DNA of 64,000 nucleotides from Prolixibacter sp. NT017 (GTDB lineage Bacteria; Bacteroidota; Bacteroidia; Bacteroidales; Prolixibacteraceae): the NCBI RefSeq assembly GCF_009617875.1, contig NZ_BLAV01000001.1, positions 4,278,001 to 4,342,000 on the forward strand, read 5' to 3'. The translations under genes and the position numbers were made by a program. The number at the start of each line of letters is the position of its first letter. Within the stretch, counting starts at the first letter, position 1. Under the pieces are notes generated by a model. That model was given only the letters and a program-made list of their open reading frames with translations. It was not told the origin of the DNA and ran no database searches. This document shows positions 1 through 9,434 of the stretch, one piece after another.

Positions 1-626
1 GTACCGGACCACAAATTGGCGTTAAACCTGCGGAAGAATACCTTTTCATGGTATTTGTGATGCCGGTAGGCCCTTACTTTAAAGAAGGCTTTAAACCGAC
101 TGATTTGGTTATCTACCGTGAATATGACCGGGCTGCACCTCACGGAACCGGTATTTATAAAGTGGGTGGAAACTACGCTGCCAGTCTGCAGGCCGGAACC
201 CGCGCGCACAGCGAAGGTTACTCCGCCGTTCTTTATCTCGATGCCAAAGAGAAAAAATACCTCGACGAGTGCGGACCCGCCAACTTTTTCGGTATTAAAA
301 ACAATACCTATGTAACGCCGAAGTCGACTTCCATCCTTCCTTCCATTACCAACATGAGTCTTCGCCAGCTGGCAGCTGATATGGGAATGACCGTGGAAGA
401 ACGGAAAATTCCGGTGGAAGAACTGGCCGAATTCGAAGAAGTGGGAGCCTGTGGTACGGCAGCCGTTATTTCCCCCATCAAACGGGTTTACGACGCCGAT
501 ATCGACAAGGAATATACGTACGGAAAAGAACCGGGCGCAGTCAGTCAGAAACTGTACGATAAACTTCGCGCCATTCAGTACGGAACCGAACCGGATCCTT
601 ACGGATGGACTGAAGTAATTGAATAA
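1..626 (+). CDS. ilvE: Branched-chain amino acid aminotransferase, C-terminal part (partial at left edge)
   Basis: The reading frame is open from base 3, so the 5' end lies outside the window. The protein is a fold-type IV PLP enzyme that transfers the amino group between Leu/Ile/Val and 2-oxoglutarate in the cytoplasm. The segment IYKVGGNYAAS holds the PLP lysine in the eukaryote-like BCAT context (about codon 53 of the visible part). The later ECGPANFFGI segment is the conserved E-G-x-x-N-x-F region of this family. The C-terminus (PDPYGWTEVIE) is typical of a complete BCAT end. A strong intrinsic terminator follows about 30 bp downstream, so this is the last gene of its transcript. Whether the missing upstream part belongs to an operon cannot be seen. 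Confidence 0.93.
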   Translation, partial: TGPQIGVKPAEEYLFMVFVMPVGPYFKEGFKPTDLVIYREYDRAAPHGTGIYKVGGNYAASLQAGTRAHSEGYSAVLYLDAKEKKYLDECGPANFFGIKNNTYVTPKSTSILPSITNMSLRQLAADMGMTVEERKIPVEELAEFEEVGACGTAAVISPIKRVYDADIDKEYTYGKEPGAVSQKLYDKLRAIQYGTEPDPYGWTEVIE

Positions 627-655
627 GAAATAAGAGTCAGCTCCAACTGGCTTTC

Positions 656-691
656 AACCGTTTTCCCCTACCGGGAAGACGGTTTTTTTAT
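656..691 (+). terminator. Intrinsic terminator of ilvE
   Basis: A 12-bp stem (AACCGTTTTCCC paired with GGGAAGACGGTT, one G-T wobble) has a 5-nt loop and is followed by a run of seven T. Confidence 0.9.
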
Positions 692-723
692 GCCTGAAGG
701 GTTGTTTTCTACTTTCGCATCGG

Positions 724-941
724 GGAAAGGTCAATCTGCCGTCTGAAGATGACTTGCGATCCATTGCGGGAACCATCTGCCGCCCGCAGACAGCTCTTTT
801 CTCCCGGCGGGGAGCATCTTCCGTTCGCAGACGGCTTTTGATTCATGACGGGGACCATCTGCCGATTGCAGATAGCTCTCGATTCGTAACGGCAACCATC
901 TGCGAGCGGCAGATAGTTCAAGCATTGAGATGGGGAACCGT
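724..941. repeat. 41-bp tandem repeat array, five units, each with a short hairpin
   Basis: Five hairpins of the form ATCTGC-5 nt-GCAGAT begin at 734, 775, 816, 857 and 898, exactly 41 bp apart. Units 4 and 5 have perfect arms; units 1-3 carry one or two arm substitutions. A partly conserved GGGAACC/GGGGACC segment precedes each left arm, and a truncated copy (931-939) abuts the nadA stop codon. The period is not a multiple of three, so the array is not a coding repeat. It fills the space between the ilvE terminator and the 3' end of the convergent nadA gene. Confidence 0.9.
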
Positions 942-1931
942 TTATGAAAGCTCCAACATCCGCAGAATGGGCGCTTTGGCTTTTTCGATGGTGTCAGCAT
1001 CCAGGTTAATTTCCGGACGCTCGTGTTTCAGCGCGAGGTACAGCTTCTGAACCGTATTCAGCTTCATGTAAGTACAATCGTTGCAACCACACGTCGAGTC
1101 GATGGATGGAGCCGGGATGAACACCTTATCGGGACAAGCTTTTTGCATCTGGTGCAGAATTCCGCTTTCGGTGGCGACAATAAACTTTTTAGACTCGTGC
1201 TGCTGAACGTAATTGAGTAGTGCCGTTGTTGAACCTACGTATTTGGCCACCATCAACACCGGTTTTTCACATTCGGGATGGGCGATAAACTCTGCGTCCG
1301 GATTTTCATCCATCAACTCCAGAATCCGCTCCAGCGAATACTTTTCATGGACCATGCAGGCTCCGTCCCACAATACCATGTCACGTCCGGTTTGCGAGTT
1401 GAGGTAATTACCCAGGTTTTTGTCCGGGGCAAAAATCAGTTTCGCATCTTCCGGGAACGAATCGACAATCTTCTTCGCGTTCGAGGAAGTAACAATCACA
1501 TCGGAGAGTGTTTTGATGTCGGCCGTACAGTTAATGTACGAAATCACTTTATGGCCCGGATGCTCGGCCTTGAATTTGGCGAAAGCCTCTTTGGGCGCCG
1601 ATTCGGCCAGCGAACAACCGGCTTTCAGGTCCGGGATGATTACTTTCTTATCAGGATTCAGGATTTTGGCCGTTTCGGCCATGAAATGAACGCCCAGGAA
1701 AACAATAACATCAGCGTCAGTCTCCTGTGCTTTTCTGGCTAATGCCAATGAATCGCCCAAAAAATCGGAAATATCCTGTAACTCAGGAGTGATATAGAAA
1801 TGTCCCAGAATGACTGCATTCTTTTCCCGCTTCAATCGCTGAATCTCTTCAACCAGGTTGACCTGCGGGGAAACAGGTTCGTCGATGAACCCTTTATCCT
1901 CCAGCATTCGCCGGATTGCTACTTCTTCCAT
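942..1931 (-). CDS. nadA: Quinolinate synthase A
   Basis: NadA condenses iminoaspartate with dihydroxyacetone phosphate to quinolinate in de novo NAD synthesis and carries a [4Fe-4S] cluster. The family cysteines are visible in GCSLAE, in DGACMVHE and in the C-terminal CGCNDC group. ILGHFY near the N-terminus and GSTTALLNY are also typical. I place the start at the ATG at 1931 (MEEVAIRRM). The frame can be extended to a TTG at 1991, but that codon overlaps a perfect -7 promoter box (1989-1996), so it cannot be in the mRNA. The gene converges on ilvE, with the 41-bp repeat array directly downstream. No nadB or nadC is next to it; the divergent side is a patatin gene. Confidence 0.95.
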   Translation of the reverse strand: MEEVAIRRMLEDKGFIDEPVSPQVNLVEEIQRLKREKNAVILGHFYITPELQDISDFLGDSLALARKAQETDADVIVFLGVHFMAETAKILNPDKKVIIPDLKAGCSLAESAPKEAFAKFKAEHPGHKVISYINCTADIKTLSDVIVTSSNAKKIVDSFPEDAKLIFAPDKNLGNYLNSQTGRDMVLWDGACMVHEKYSLERILELMDENPDAEFIAHPECEKPVLMVAKYVGSTTALLNYVQQHESKKFIVATESGILHQMQKACPDKVFIPAPSIDSTCGCNDCTYMKLNTVQKLYLALKHERPEINLDADTIEKAKAPILRMLELS

Positions 1932-1988
1932 TCCTCTCTCAATCTTTAAACGGTTATGTTCGGATGCCACGAGGCAAAATAACGGAGG

Positions 1989-1996
1989 CAAAGGTA
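1989..1996 (-). promoter_or_regulatory. Promoter -7 box for nadA
   Basis: On the minus strand the sequence reads TACCTTTG, a perfect match to the Bacteroidota TAnnTTTG box. It implies a leader of about 50 nt before the ATG at 1931. No clear -33 TTG is seen at the usual distance. Confidence 0.6.
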
Positions 1997-2066
1997 AGAA
2001 TTTATCTGCAAACGAAATGCGAATGTAACAGCGCCGCCGGACATGCCGGAATGGCAGAAAAAATTA

Positions 2067-2978
2067 CTATCCAGCCGATTTAATCAGGCGTTTTTCTTCC
2101 CATGCATCCAGTGCTGATACGGCAATTTCTCTTCCGGTTGCCCGGATTTCGGCCGAACGCTCGAATTCCCAGGGCGTGGCCAACTGAAACGGGATGTTAA
2201 TCACAATATCGGGTTGGTGATTCCGTATCGTTAACGCCGCAATTTCCCGCTGCATTAGCTCGATGGTTTTCCCCATGGTTTCCAGGTAATCGAACTTGAT
2301 TCCGGGCATCTGGAATGTGAAAAACTGGGCCAGTTTCTGGTGCAGCGTCTGCTTTTCCTCTTCCTTCTTTTTTATTTCCTTACCCGATTTTCGAAGCATT
2401 TTCTTCGATTGCTCCTCATAACTCTTGTCGTCTCCCGAAAGGTTAACAACCACCAGGATGTCGTCTTTCTGCCGCTTCACGTACGGAATAGGAATCGGCG
2501 ATATCACCGCTCCGTCGACCAGTCTTTTTTTGCCCACTTCTACCGGCGTAAAAACATCGGGTACCGATATGGAAGCACGAACGGCCGTAAACAGCGAACC
2601 TTTATCAAATACTTCAAGTTGATGACTAACCAAATCGGTCGCAACCGCTGTAAACGGAATATCTAAATCCTCAATATTCACATCATGGGTAAATTCTTCG
2701 TGGATGGTCTTGAATATCCGGTCGCCCTTTACAAATCCCCGGCTGCTGATGGTCAAATCCATGTAATGCCAAAGGTCGCGCATGGTGAGCTTACACATTC
2801 GTTTGGCAAACGGCTCCAATACGCCGGCAGCGTAAAATCCGCCGACCATAGCCCCCATCGATGTGCCGGCAACCGAACTGATTTCATAACCACGGGCTTC
2901 CAGCTCTTCGATTACTCCAATATGGGCCAAGCCCCGGGCGCCACCGCTGCCCAATACCAATGCGACTTTCTGTTTCAT
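2067..2978 (-). CDS. Patatin-like phospholipase family protein (RssA-like)
   Basis: This is a patatin-fold serine hydrolase predicted to act on phospholipids or lipid esters. The N-terminus has the glycine-rich oxyanion loop GSGGARG (about residues 11-17), the nucleophile elbow GTSMG (about 39-43), and the catalytic Asp in LVDGAVISP (about 154-156), so the Ser-Asp dyad is intact. There is no signal peptide and no C-terminal barrel, which separates it from the larger outer-membrane patatin-BamA fusions and fits the cytoplasmic RssA/YchK type of about 300 residues. The C-terminal third has a charged segment (about 190-215) and no recognised domain. It appears monocistronic and points the same way as nadA. 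The substrate is unknown. Confidence 0.88.
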   Translation of the reverse strand: MKQKVALVLGSGGARGLAHIGVIEELEARGYEISSVAGTSMGAMVGGFYAAGVLEPFAKRMCKLTMRDLWHYMDLTISSRGFVKGDRIFKTIHEEFTHDVNIEDLDIPFTAVATDLVSHQLEVFDKGSLFTAVRASISVPDVFTPVEVGKKRLVDGAVISPIPIPYVKRQKDDILVVVNLSGDDKSYEEQSKKMLRKSGKEIKKKEEEKQTLHQKLAQFFTFQMPGIKFDYLETMGKTIELMQREIAALTIRNHQPDIVINIPFQLATPWEFERSAEIRATGREIAVSALDAWEEKRLIKSAG

Positions 2979-3085
2979 TCGATTCGTTTATTTCTCACTA
3001 ATACAATCAATTTTCCCACTGGTTCAAACAACTTCTCTTCCTGTTAAGTAAATGCAATGATTACCAGCATTGAAAAAACAGAGAT

Positions 3086-3120
3086 AAAGAAAAAGGGCTG
3101 CCTGAAAAGACAACCCTTTT
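3086..3120 (-). terminator. Intrinsic terminator of the TonB receptor at 3148-5841
   Basis: A stem of AAAAGGG plus TG pairs across a 10-nt loop with CA plus CCCTTTT (one internal mismatch). On the minus strand it is followed by TTTCTTT. It lies about 30 bp beyond the receptor stop codon. Confidence 0.75.
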
Positions 3121-3147
3121 GTATATTATTTGGTATTTCGGTACTTC

Positions 3148-5841
3148 TTAGAAGTTCACACGAAGTGAGAAGTTGAAGTTACGTCCGAATCCCCAGAAAC
3201 CAACCATGTTGTCGCGGGTGTGATTTCCAACACCTGAACCGCGGTCCCATGCATCGGCAATGTACGACGTATTGAATACGTTGTAGCAGTTGGCATTGAA
3301 ATAAGAATCAAGACCTCCAAGTTTGAATGCATATCCGATACGGGCATCCAATGTGTTGTAGTTCGGGATTTTCCATGACTGCTGACGGTCATTCGGATCG
3401 GTACGTTTCTCAGGAGAGAATTTAGCGTAGAAATCAGCGTTGTACAACCAGTTCAGACCTAAGTCAATCTGTTTGGTCAGATTTGCTTTTGCAGCCAAAC
3501 CAAACTGAGTCTGCGGTGCATCAGCAACTTTCAGATCCTTTGTATACAATGTAGCAGAACCTACTTTTGCGTGACTGTCGTCGAATATGTCAACGTTCAC
3601 GTCTTTGGTATAGTGCCAGTCGTTAACCGAACCGTTGGCAGCCAAACGCAACCAGTGAGTCGGGTTGTATTTCAACTCGGCCTCAACACCTTTGTGCAAC
3701 TCGTTCAGACCTTTGAAATATACAGTCTGGTTGGCAGAAGTTCCGTCAGGCATAGTATAGCGATAAGAACCATTGGTCCACCGGTCGTTCCACTGCGTGT
3801 AGTATGCGTTGATGCGTGCATCGAATTTTTTCGATTTGTATCCGTAACCTGCTTCAATCGATGAAATTTTCTCGGTAGTGTAATCCGGATTCACATCGTT
3901 TGAGTAGTTGATGAATACATAGTCGAAGTAAGGTGCACGAGCATAGTAACCTGCATTCACGAAGAAGTTCGAACGTGGGCTAACGTTCCAGTTAACACCA
4001 CCTTTTACGTTGTAACCCATCTGGTTTTCAGTCGGACTTTTTACGCCTTTGTAGTTCGGCTCACCGTTGTAACCATTGGCATTATAGGTGTTGTTGTCGT
4101 AAGTGAAATAGTCGATACGTTTGTACCAGGTATTGGAGAGTGTTGCAGCAACGAAAGCCGACCAAATGTCGTTTGAATACTCCAACTGACCGAATCCACC
4201 GAAGTAGTTCACCAGACCATCATCGTAGTAGTCAATTTTGTCACCAACTTTGGCCATGGCGTTACCCGACTTGTATCCGGCGTAAGAATCGTCCCAGTAG
4301 TTAGCACCCAACAGGTCGCGAACTTCACGGTAGTGGATACCTTTGTAAATACGACCGTCGATACCGGCAACCAGGTTCAGGTTTTCACCCAGGTGTGCAT
4401 TCAAAGAAGAAAGAATACCTTCCCAGTTGTGCTGGTTAACCGAGTTACGAAGAATCTGAACAGCACCTTCTCCCTGACCTGCTGCGTTGATGTTGGCAGC
4501 GCGGGAAATATTGAAGTCTTCATGTGCCATTGGGTTTGAGATGTCATAGCCATCAGTTCCGAAACCTACTTTCGGCACGTCATACTTGTAGTAAAATCCG
4601 GGAACGGTTTCGCCCATGTACTGGAAAGAACCATAGTAACGTCCCAGCAAGCCGGAACCACCACCACGACCAACAGAGGCATAAACAGAAGTCTGCAATT
4701 TAGCATCTTCGCTGATATCCCAGTACCAGTTCAACGCGAACTGAGGTTTGTGGTAATAGTTTACTTTTTCGTTCATTTTCTTACCATCGAGGTAACCGTA
4801 ACGCATGTTGAATTTGGTTCCCATCGCATCGTGAACGGTTTCAGTCATGGCAGAATACTCATCGTTCGGACGCTGTCCGTGTTTCTGCGGAGCACCAATA
4901 GCAGTAAACTGAAGCAGGTTTTTGTCGTTCAGCTGCTTCGAAATCGAAAGGAAGTATGACCACGCATCTACCCAGGTAGACTGAATGTATCCGGTTCCTT
5001 CGGTGCGGCTACCAATGAAAGAAACAGCCCAGCCATTATCCATCAAACCGGTAGAAAGTCCCAGCATGAGCTTCTTCCGACCGTAATCAGTCATTCCGTA
5101 CTGCGCGAAACCACCTTTTTTCGCATCGGTTGTTTTGGTGATAATGTTCAGGGTACCTCCAACAGAGCTGATTGCCAGCTTCGAAGCTCCCAAACCACGC
5201 TGAACCTGCATCATGCGGGTAGCATCAGACAGACCAGCCCAGTTCGACCAGTACACCCATCCGTTTTCCATATCGTTCACCGGAATACCGTTGATCAATA
5301 CAGCAACGTTTTTCTGGTCGAAACCACGAACGTTGATACGAGAATCACCGTAACCACCACCTAAATTACTGGTGTATACACTCGGCGTCATTTTCATGAT
5401 GGCAGGAAATTCCTGAGAACCGAGTTGCAACTGGATGGTTTTGGCATTAATGGTCGTAGCAGCAACAGGAGTTTTACGTGAAACAGCCACGTTAGCCATT
5501 ACGTTTACTTCAGAAAGACCAACAGCGTCATTCTTCAACTGCACTTTCTTCATATCGACAGTCGCACCGTTTTTCACCGTAACCGATTGCTCTTTTTGCT
5601 CATAGCCGATATAAGAAAATTTAACGGTTTGCTCTCCGGCAGGGACCTGTAACTTAAAGCTTCCATTGAAATCTGTCGCAGTTCCAATGGTCGTGCCATT
5701 AACCGTAACGGCGGCACCAATCAGGCTCTCGCCTGTTTCTGCGTCAACTACCTGTCCGGTAATTGTTCCCTGTCCAAAAGCGGTAAATGAGTAGAGCCCC
5801 ATTATCATACCGAGAAGGACAGTAAAGACTGACTTTTTCAT
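3148..5841 (-). CDS. TonB-dependent receptor with carboxypeptidase-regulatory-like N-terminal domain
   Basis: An 897-residue outer-membrane receptor that should import a ligand with energy from TonB. It has a signal peptide (about 1-23, ending AFGQG), a carboxypeptidase-regulatory-like beta-sandwich (about 25-105, starting TITGQVVDAETGESLIGA), a plug domain (about 125-235, with GGGYGDSRINVRGF and VLINGIPVNDMENG), and a long beta-barrel ending in phenylalanine (SLRVNF). It is not a SusC: no SusD partner follows and the plug differs. It is divergent from, and clearly paralogous to, the receptor at 6811-9393; the plug regions are nearly identical. A terminator lies just downstream, so it is transcribed alone. 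The ligand cannot be read from the sequence. Confidence 0.93.
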   Translation of the reverse strand: MKKSVFTVLLGMIMGLYSFTAFGQGTITGQVVDAETGESLIGAAVTVNGTTIGTATDFNGSFKLQVPAGEQTVKFSYIGYEQKEQSVTVKNGATVDMKKVQLKNDAVGLSEVNVMANVAVSRKTPVAATTINAKTIQLQLGSQEFPAIMKMTPSVYTSNLGGGYGDSRINVRGFDQKNVAVLINGIPVNDMENGWVYWSNWAGLSDATRMMQVQRGLGASKLAISSVGGTLNIITKTTDAKKGGFAQYGMTDYGRKKLMLGLSTGLMDNGWAVSFIGSRTEGTGYIQSTWVDAWSYFLSISKQLNDKNLLQFTAIGAPQKHGQRPNDEYSAMTETVHDAMGTKFNMRYGYLDGKKMNEKVNYYHKPQFALNWYWDISEDAKLQTSVYASVGRGGGSGLLGRYYGSFQYMGETVPGFYYKYDVPKVGFGTDGYDISNPMAHEDFNISRAANINAAGQGEGAVQILRNSVNQHNWEGILSSLNAHLGENLNLVAGIDGRIYKGIHYREVRDLLGANYWDDSYAGYKSGNAMAKVGDKIDYYDDGLVNYFGGFGQLEYSNDIWSAFVAATLSNTWYKRIDYFTYDNNTYNANGYNGEPNYKGVKSPTENQMGYNVKGGVNWNVSPRSNFFVNAGYYARAPYFDYVFINYSNDVNPDYTTEKISSIEAGYGYKSKKFDARINAYYTQWNDRWTNGSYRYTMPDGTSANQTVYFKGLNELHKGVEAELKYNPTHWLRLAANGSVNDWHYTKDVNVDIFDDSHAKVGSATLYTKDLKVADAPQTQFGLAAKANLTKQIDLGLNWLYNADFYAKFSPEKRTDPNDRQQSWKIPNYNTLDARIGYAFKLGGLDSYFNANCYNVFNTSYIADAWDRGSGVGNHTRDNMVGFWGFGRNFNFSLRVNF

Positions 5842-6810
5842 AAAATATTGATTAGTAAAATTCCAGTTAAACTATGTATTTGTTGCTAGTATTATAGATA
5901 CCAATCTGATGTTCGAATAAGGGCTTTTGAACGCGCTGTAAAATTATGGCCTTGCCCATCGGCGAACTGAAAGCTGCCATTAACGATTTGTTAAGTGAAC
6001 GATAATCAAAAATTACAAACATGTTACAACAATAATTTTGCCTGCATTCATTCGCCACACAACCAGATCCTTATAGAAAAACACAGACGCAATACTCCCA
6101 AAATTTTTTCTTCGCTATTGTGAAAACTCACCATAATGCAGGGATTTAAAAAGTGATTGTGGAATAAAGATGTTCAATGCGGGGTAAGGATGAAGTAGCC
6201 TACCGGGATGGAAAAGTAAAAATCTCATATCAGGAAATCTGGAAATTTTCATTTGATACGTTGCCAGAAAAAATAAGATTCAGCAAATCCGATTACTCAG
6301 ATTTATAACTTCTATCGTCGGCGAATTTAATCTTGATAAACAAATCACCAAAACTCTTTTGATAATCTTAACGATCAATTCACTTTCAACATGAAACTAA
6401 TTGCCAAAACTCAAATTAAATTATTAAGACTTAGACCAAATTAGCACACTGGTGGACAGGAAGGTATCTGATAACATAAACATTTTTTAACATTTATAAC
6501 ACTCTGGAATGAGAGATCAATCTCATCTTTGTTATGTTCATTTTAGGAATAAGATATTGTGCAACATAAATGCCAAACTAATTAAGGAAAGTTCAATATA
6601 TTAGGCCTTCCTATGAAACCAACTAAGACCAACAAGCCCGCTACAACCGTAGTCAAACCGTCTGTTCCGGATGGTTTAACCTTTTGCGGACATTTCCCTT
6701 TTTCTTTATCTGAACATGCTTTTTTACCTACCCTACATACCTGTATTTCTTTTTTATTTATTCAAATATTTATTATTCAACAAGTTAATTTGTAATCTAA
6801 CCTAGAAAGT
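5842..6810. other. 969-bp divergent intergenic region between two TonB receptor genes
   Basis: This A+T-rich stretch must hold both receptor promoters. On the plus strand, CATCTTTG at 6524-6531 matches the -7 box at 7 of 8 positions and would give a leader of about 280 nt for the 6811 gene. On the minus strand, TATTGTTG (6019-6026 area) matches at 7 of 8. No convincing gene is present; a 60-codon frame at 6613-6795 has no credible features. I see no palindromic operator or riboswitch-like fold I can name. Confidence 0.45.
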
Positions 6811-9393
6811 ATGAAAGCAAGATTTATTAGGGTTTTCCTTTTAGCTTTTCTATCGCTATTCTCCGTTACAGCCTTTGGACAAGGAACCGTAAAGGGAGTT
6901 TTAGTCGATTCATCAACAGGTGAAAACCTGGTAGGTGCTGCAGCCGTTGTGAAGGGCACCTCCATTGGTACAGCCTCTCTTTTTGATGGAAGTTTTTCTC
7001 TGCAGGTTCCTGCAGGCAAACAGACGCTGTTATTTTCCTACATCGGATACATTCCTTCCGAGAAAGAAATAACAGTAAAAGATGGTCAGGTACTCGACCT
7101 GGGCAACGTAAAACTAAAGTCGAATACGGTAGGTATCGACGAGGTTCTGGTTGTCAGCTCTTTCGCCCGCGACCGCCAGACTCCGGTTGCTCTTTCCACC
7201 ATTCAGCCTCAATTGATTCAGGAAAAACTGGGTAACCAGGAATTTCCCGAAATTTTGAAATCTACCCCGTCGGTTTATGCTACCAAACAGGGTGGAGGCT
7301 ATGGTGACTCACGTATCAACCTTCGTGGATTTGATTCCAATAACATTGGGGTGCTGATTAACGGCGTTCCGGTGAACGATATGGAAAATGGTAAAGTTTA
7401 CTGGTCAAACTGGGCTGGTCTTTCCGATGTTACACAAACCATGCAGGTTCAGCGTGGTCTGGGAGCTTCCAAACTGGCTCTGTCTTCGGTTGGTGGTACC
7501 ATCAACATCATTACCCGTAGTACCGATGCTGAAAAAGGCGGTTCGGTGTATGCCGGAATCGGAAACGATGGCATGCATAAATACATGTTTACCGCATCGA
7601 CCGGTTTGTTGGAAAATGGCTGGGCAGTAACTATTTCCGGAGCGCATAGCTACGGTGATGGCTATATTCGCGGAACCAATTATGACGGATATTCCTATTT
7701 TCTCAACGTTTCCAAACAAATCAACGACGCCAACCGTCTCTCATTTACCGTTTTTGGTGCCCCGCAATGGCATAACCAACGAGGTAACAAGCATAAAATT
7801 ATCACTTACCGTGGAGAAAATCCTGAGATTCCCTATCCGGTACAGGACGGGTACAAATACAACAGCGATTTCGGATACCGCAACGGTAAAGTGTATGGTG
7901 GCGCTTACGGATACAATGTGTATCATAAGCCGCAAGCTTCATTGAACTGGTACTTAAAATTAAACGAAGAAACCTTTCTGTCGACCGCTGCTTATGCATC
8001 TGTTACATCAGGAGGTGGACGTCGTGTGGACGGTACTGGCAGTAATATGCTGAACTGGGACTACCGCAACGACCGTCCTTACGGAACAACCAAACTGACA
8101 CCGGAGGGTTACTATGATTACAACGCCGTGATGGATATAAACAAGGCATCTTTGAATGGTTCCGAAGCCATCATCGGTATGAGTGTCAACTCTCATCAAT
8201 GGTACGGTATTCTGTCTACTTTGAATACCAAAGTAAACAACTTCAATATTACTGCGGGTTTGGATGGACGTTACTACATCGGTAAACACGCCAAACAGGT
8301 GGATGATTTGCTGGGTGGCGCGTTCTTCATCGACAACGTAAACATCAACCGGCCGGCAAACAGTCCGCTGAAAAAAGGCGATTACTACTCCTATCACAAC
8401 GACGGCATTGTTCGTTGGATTGGTGTTTTCTCACAAGCAGAATACGTTGTAGACAACTTCTCAGCATTCCTTTCGGCTTCTATCTCATCCCAGTCATACA
8501 ACCGGAAAGACTACTTCCAGTATACTCCGGGTAACCAGATGTCGGGATGGGTGAACTTCATGCCCTGGAGTGTAAAAGGTGGTGCCAACTACAACATCAA
8601 CAAGCATCACAATGTGTATGTAAACGGAGGTTACTTCACACGAACTCCTTATTACAATATCGTTTATCCTAACTACACAAACGATATCAACAAAGACGCG
8701 AAATACGAACGTGTTCTTTCTACGGAAGTAGGGTATGGATATACCAGCAGCAAACTGAACGTGAAACTGGGTGTTTATCGCACCAACTGGATGGACAAAG
8801 GTTTGCGGGTATCGCTCGGACAAGTTAGCTCGAACATCAGTGGTTTGAATGCACTTCACCAGGGAGTTGAATTGGAAGGTAACTACAAGCCGATTCCGAA
8901 ACTCAGCCTTCGCGGTATGGTTTCCGTTGGTGACTGGAAATGGCAAAACGACGTGTCATTTGATGTATACGATGACAACAATGTATACCAGGGAACATAC
9001 AATGCCTATTTGAGCGGTATCCACGTAGGAAACTCAGCTCAGACGACTGCAGCCTTTGGCGCAGAAATGGAAGTGTTGCCTGATCTGAAAATTGGTCTCG
9101 ACTGGAACTACTACGGACGTAACTACGCCGACTTCGACCCTTCGAACCGTACCGATGCAGCTGACCGCTCAGACGCATGGAAAATGCCCGATGCTGCCCT
9201 CTTCGATTTGAATATCAACTATGGTTTCAAAATCGGAAATTTCGATGCATCACTCTACGGAAATGTGAACAACTTGTTCGACAATGTTTACATCACCGAT
9301 GCCACAGACGGAACCAATCACGATGCTGCATCAGCACTGGTATGGTACGGATTTGGCCGGACCTGGTCAACTGGTTTAAAAGTCAGGTTTTAA
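6811..9393 (+). CDS. TonB-dependent receptor, paralogue of the divergent receptor
   Basis: An 860-residue outer-membrane receptor with the same layout as its divergent neighbour: signal peptide (about 1-24, ending AFGQG), carboxypeptidase-regulatory-like domain (about 26-105), plug (about 120-235, with GGGYGDSRINLRGF, NDMENGKVYWSNWAGLSD and MQVQRGLGASKLALSSVGG) and a barrel ending STGLKVRF. The two plugs are close to identical over about 90 residues, whereas the barrels have diverged, as expected after duplication and a change of ligand. A lipoprotein gene follows after about 40 bp and is likely co-transcribed, with a terminator after that gene. The lipoprotein may be the surface partner of this receptor. 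It is not SusD-like in sequence. Confidence 0.93.
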   Translation: MKARFIRVFLLAFLSLFSVTAFGQGTVKGVLVDSSTGENLVGAAAVVKGTSIGTASLFDGSFSLQVPAGKQTLLFSYIGYIPSEKEITVKDGQVLDLGNVKLKSNTVGIDEVLVVSSFARDRQTPVALSTIQPQLIQEKLGNQEFPEILKSTPSVYATKQGGGYGDSRINLRGFDSNNIGVLINGVPVNDMENGKVYWSNWAGLSDVTQTMQVQRGLGASKLALSSVGGTINIITRSTDAEKGGSVYAGIGNDGMHKYMFTASTGLLENGWAVTISGAHSYGDGYIRGTNYDGYSYFLNVSKQINDANRLSFTVFGAPQWHNQRGNKHKIITYRGENPEIPYPVQDGYKYNSDFGYRNGKVYGGAYGYNVYHKPQASLNWYLKLNEETFLSTAAYASVTSGGGRRVDGTGSNMLNWDYRNDRPYGTTKLTPEGYYDYNAVMDINKASLNGSEAIIGMSVNSHQWYGILSTLNTKVNNFNITAGLDGRYYIGKHAKQVDDLLGGAFFIDNVNINRPANSPLKKGDYYSYHNDGIVRWIGVFSQAEYVVDNFSAFLSASISSQSYNRKDYFQYTPGNQMSGWVNFMPWSVKGGANYNINKHHNVYVNGGYFTRTPYYNIVYPNYTNDINKDAKYERVLSTEVGYGYTSSKLNVKLGVYRTNWMDKGLRVSLGQVSSNISGLNALHQGVELEGNYKPIPKLSLRGMVSVGDWKWQNDVSFDVYDDNNVYQGTYNAYLSGIHVGNSAQTTAAFGAEMEVLPDLKIGLDWNYYGRNYADFDPSNRTDAADRSDAWKMPDAALFDLNINYGFKIGNFDASLYGNVNNLFDNVYITDATDGTNHDAASALVWYGFGRTWSTGLKVRF

Positions 9394-9434
9394 TCTAAGA
9401 ATAGAATGATTTAACCGTGAAAAATCTGATAAGA

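Noticed and set aside
724..941. CRISPR array
   Set aside because: The 41-bp units are contiguous degenerate copies without unique spacers, and there are no cas genes.
6613..6795. 60-codon open frame in the leader of the TonB receptor gene
   Set aside because: No family features and no start context, and it lies in an A+T-rich leader where such frames occur by chance.
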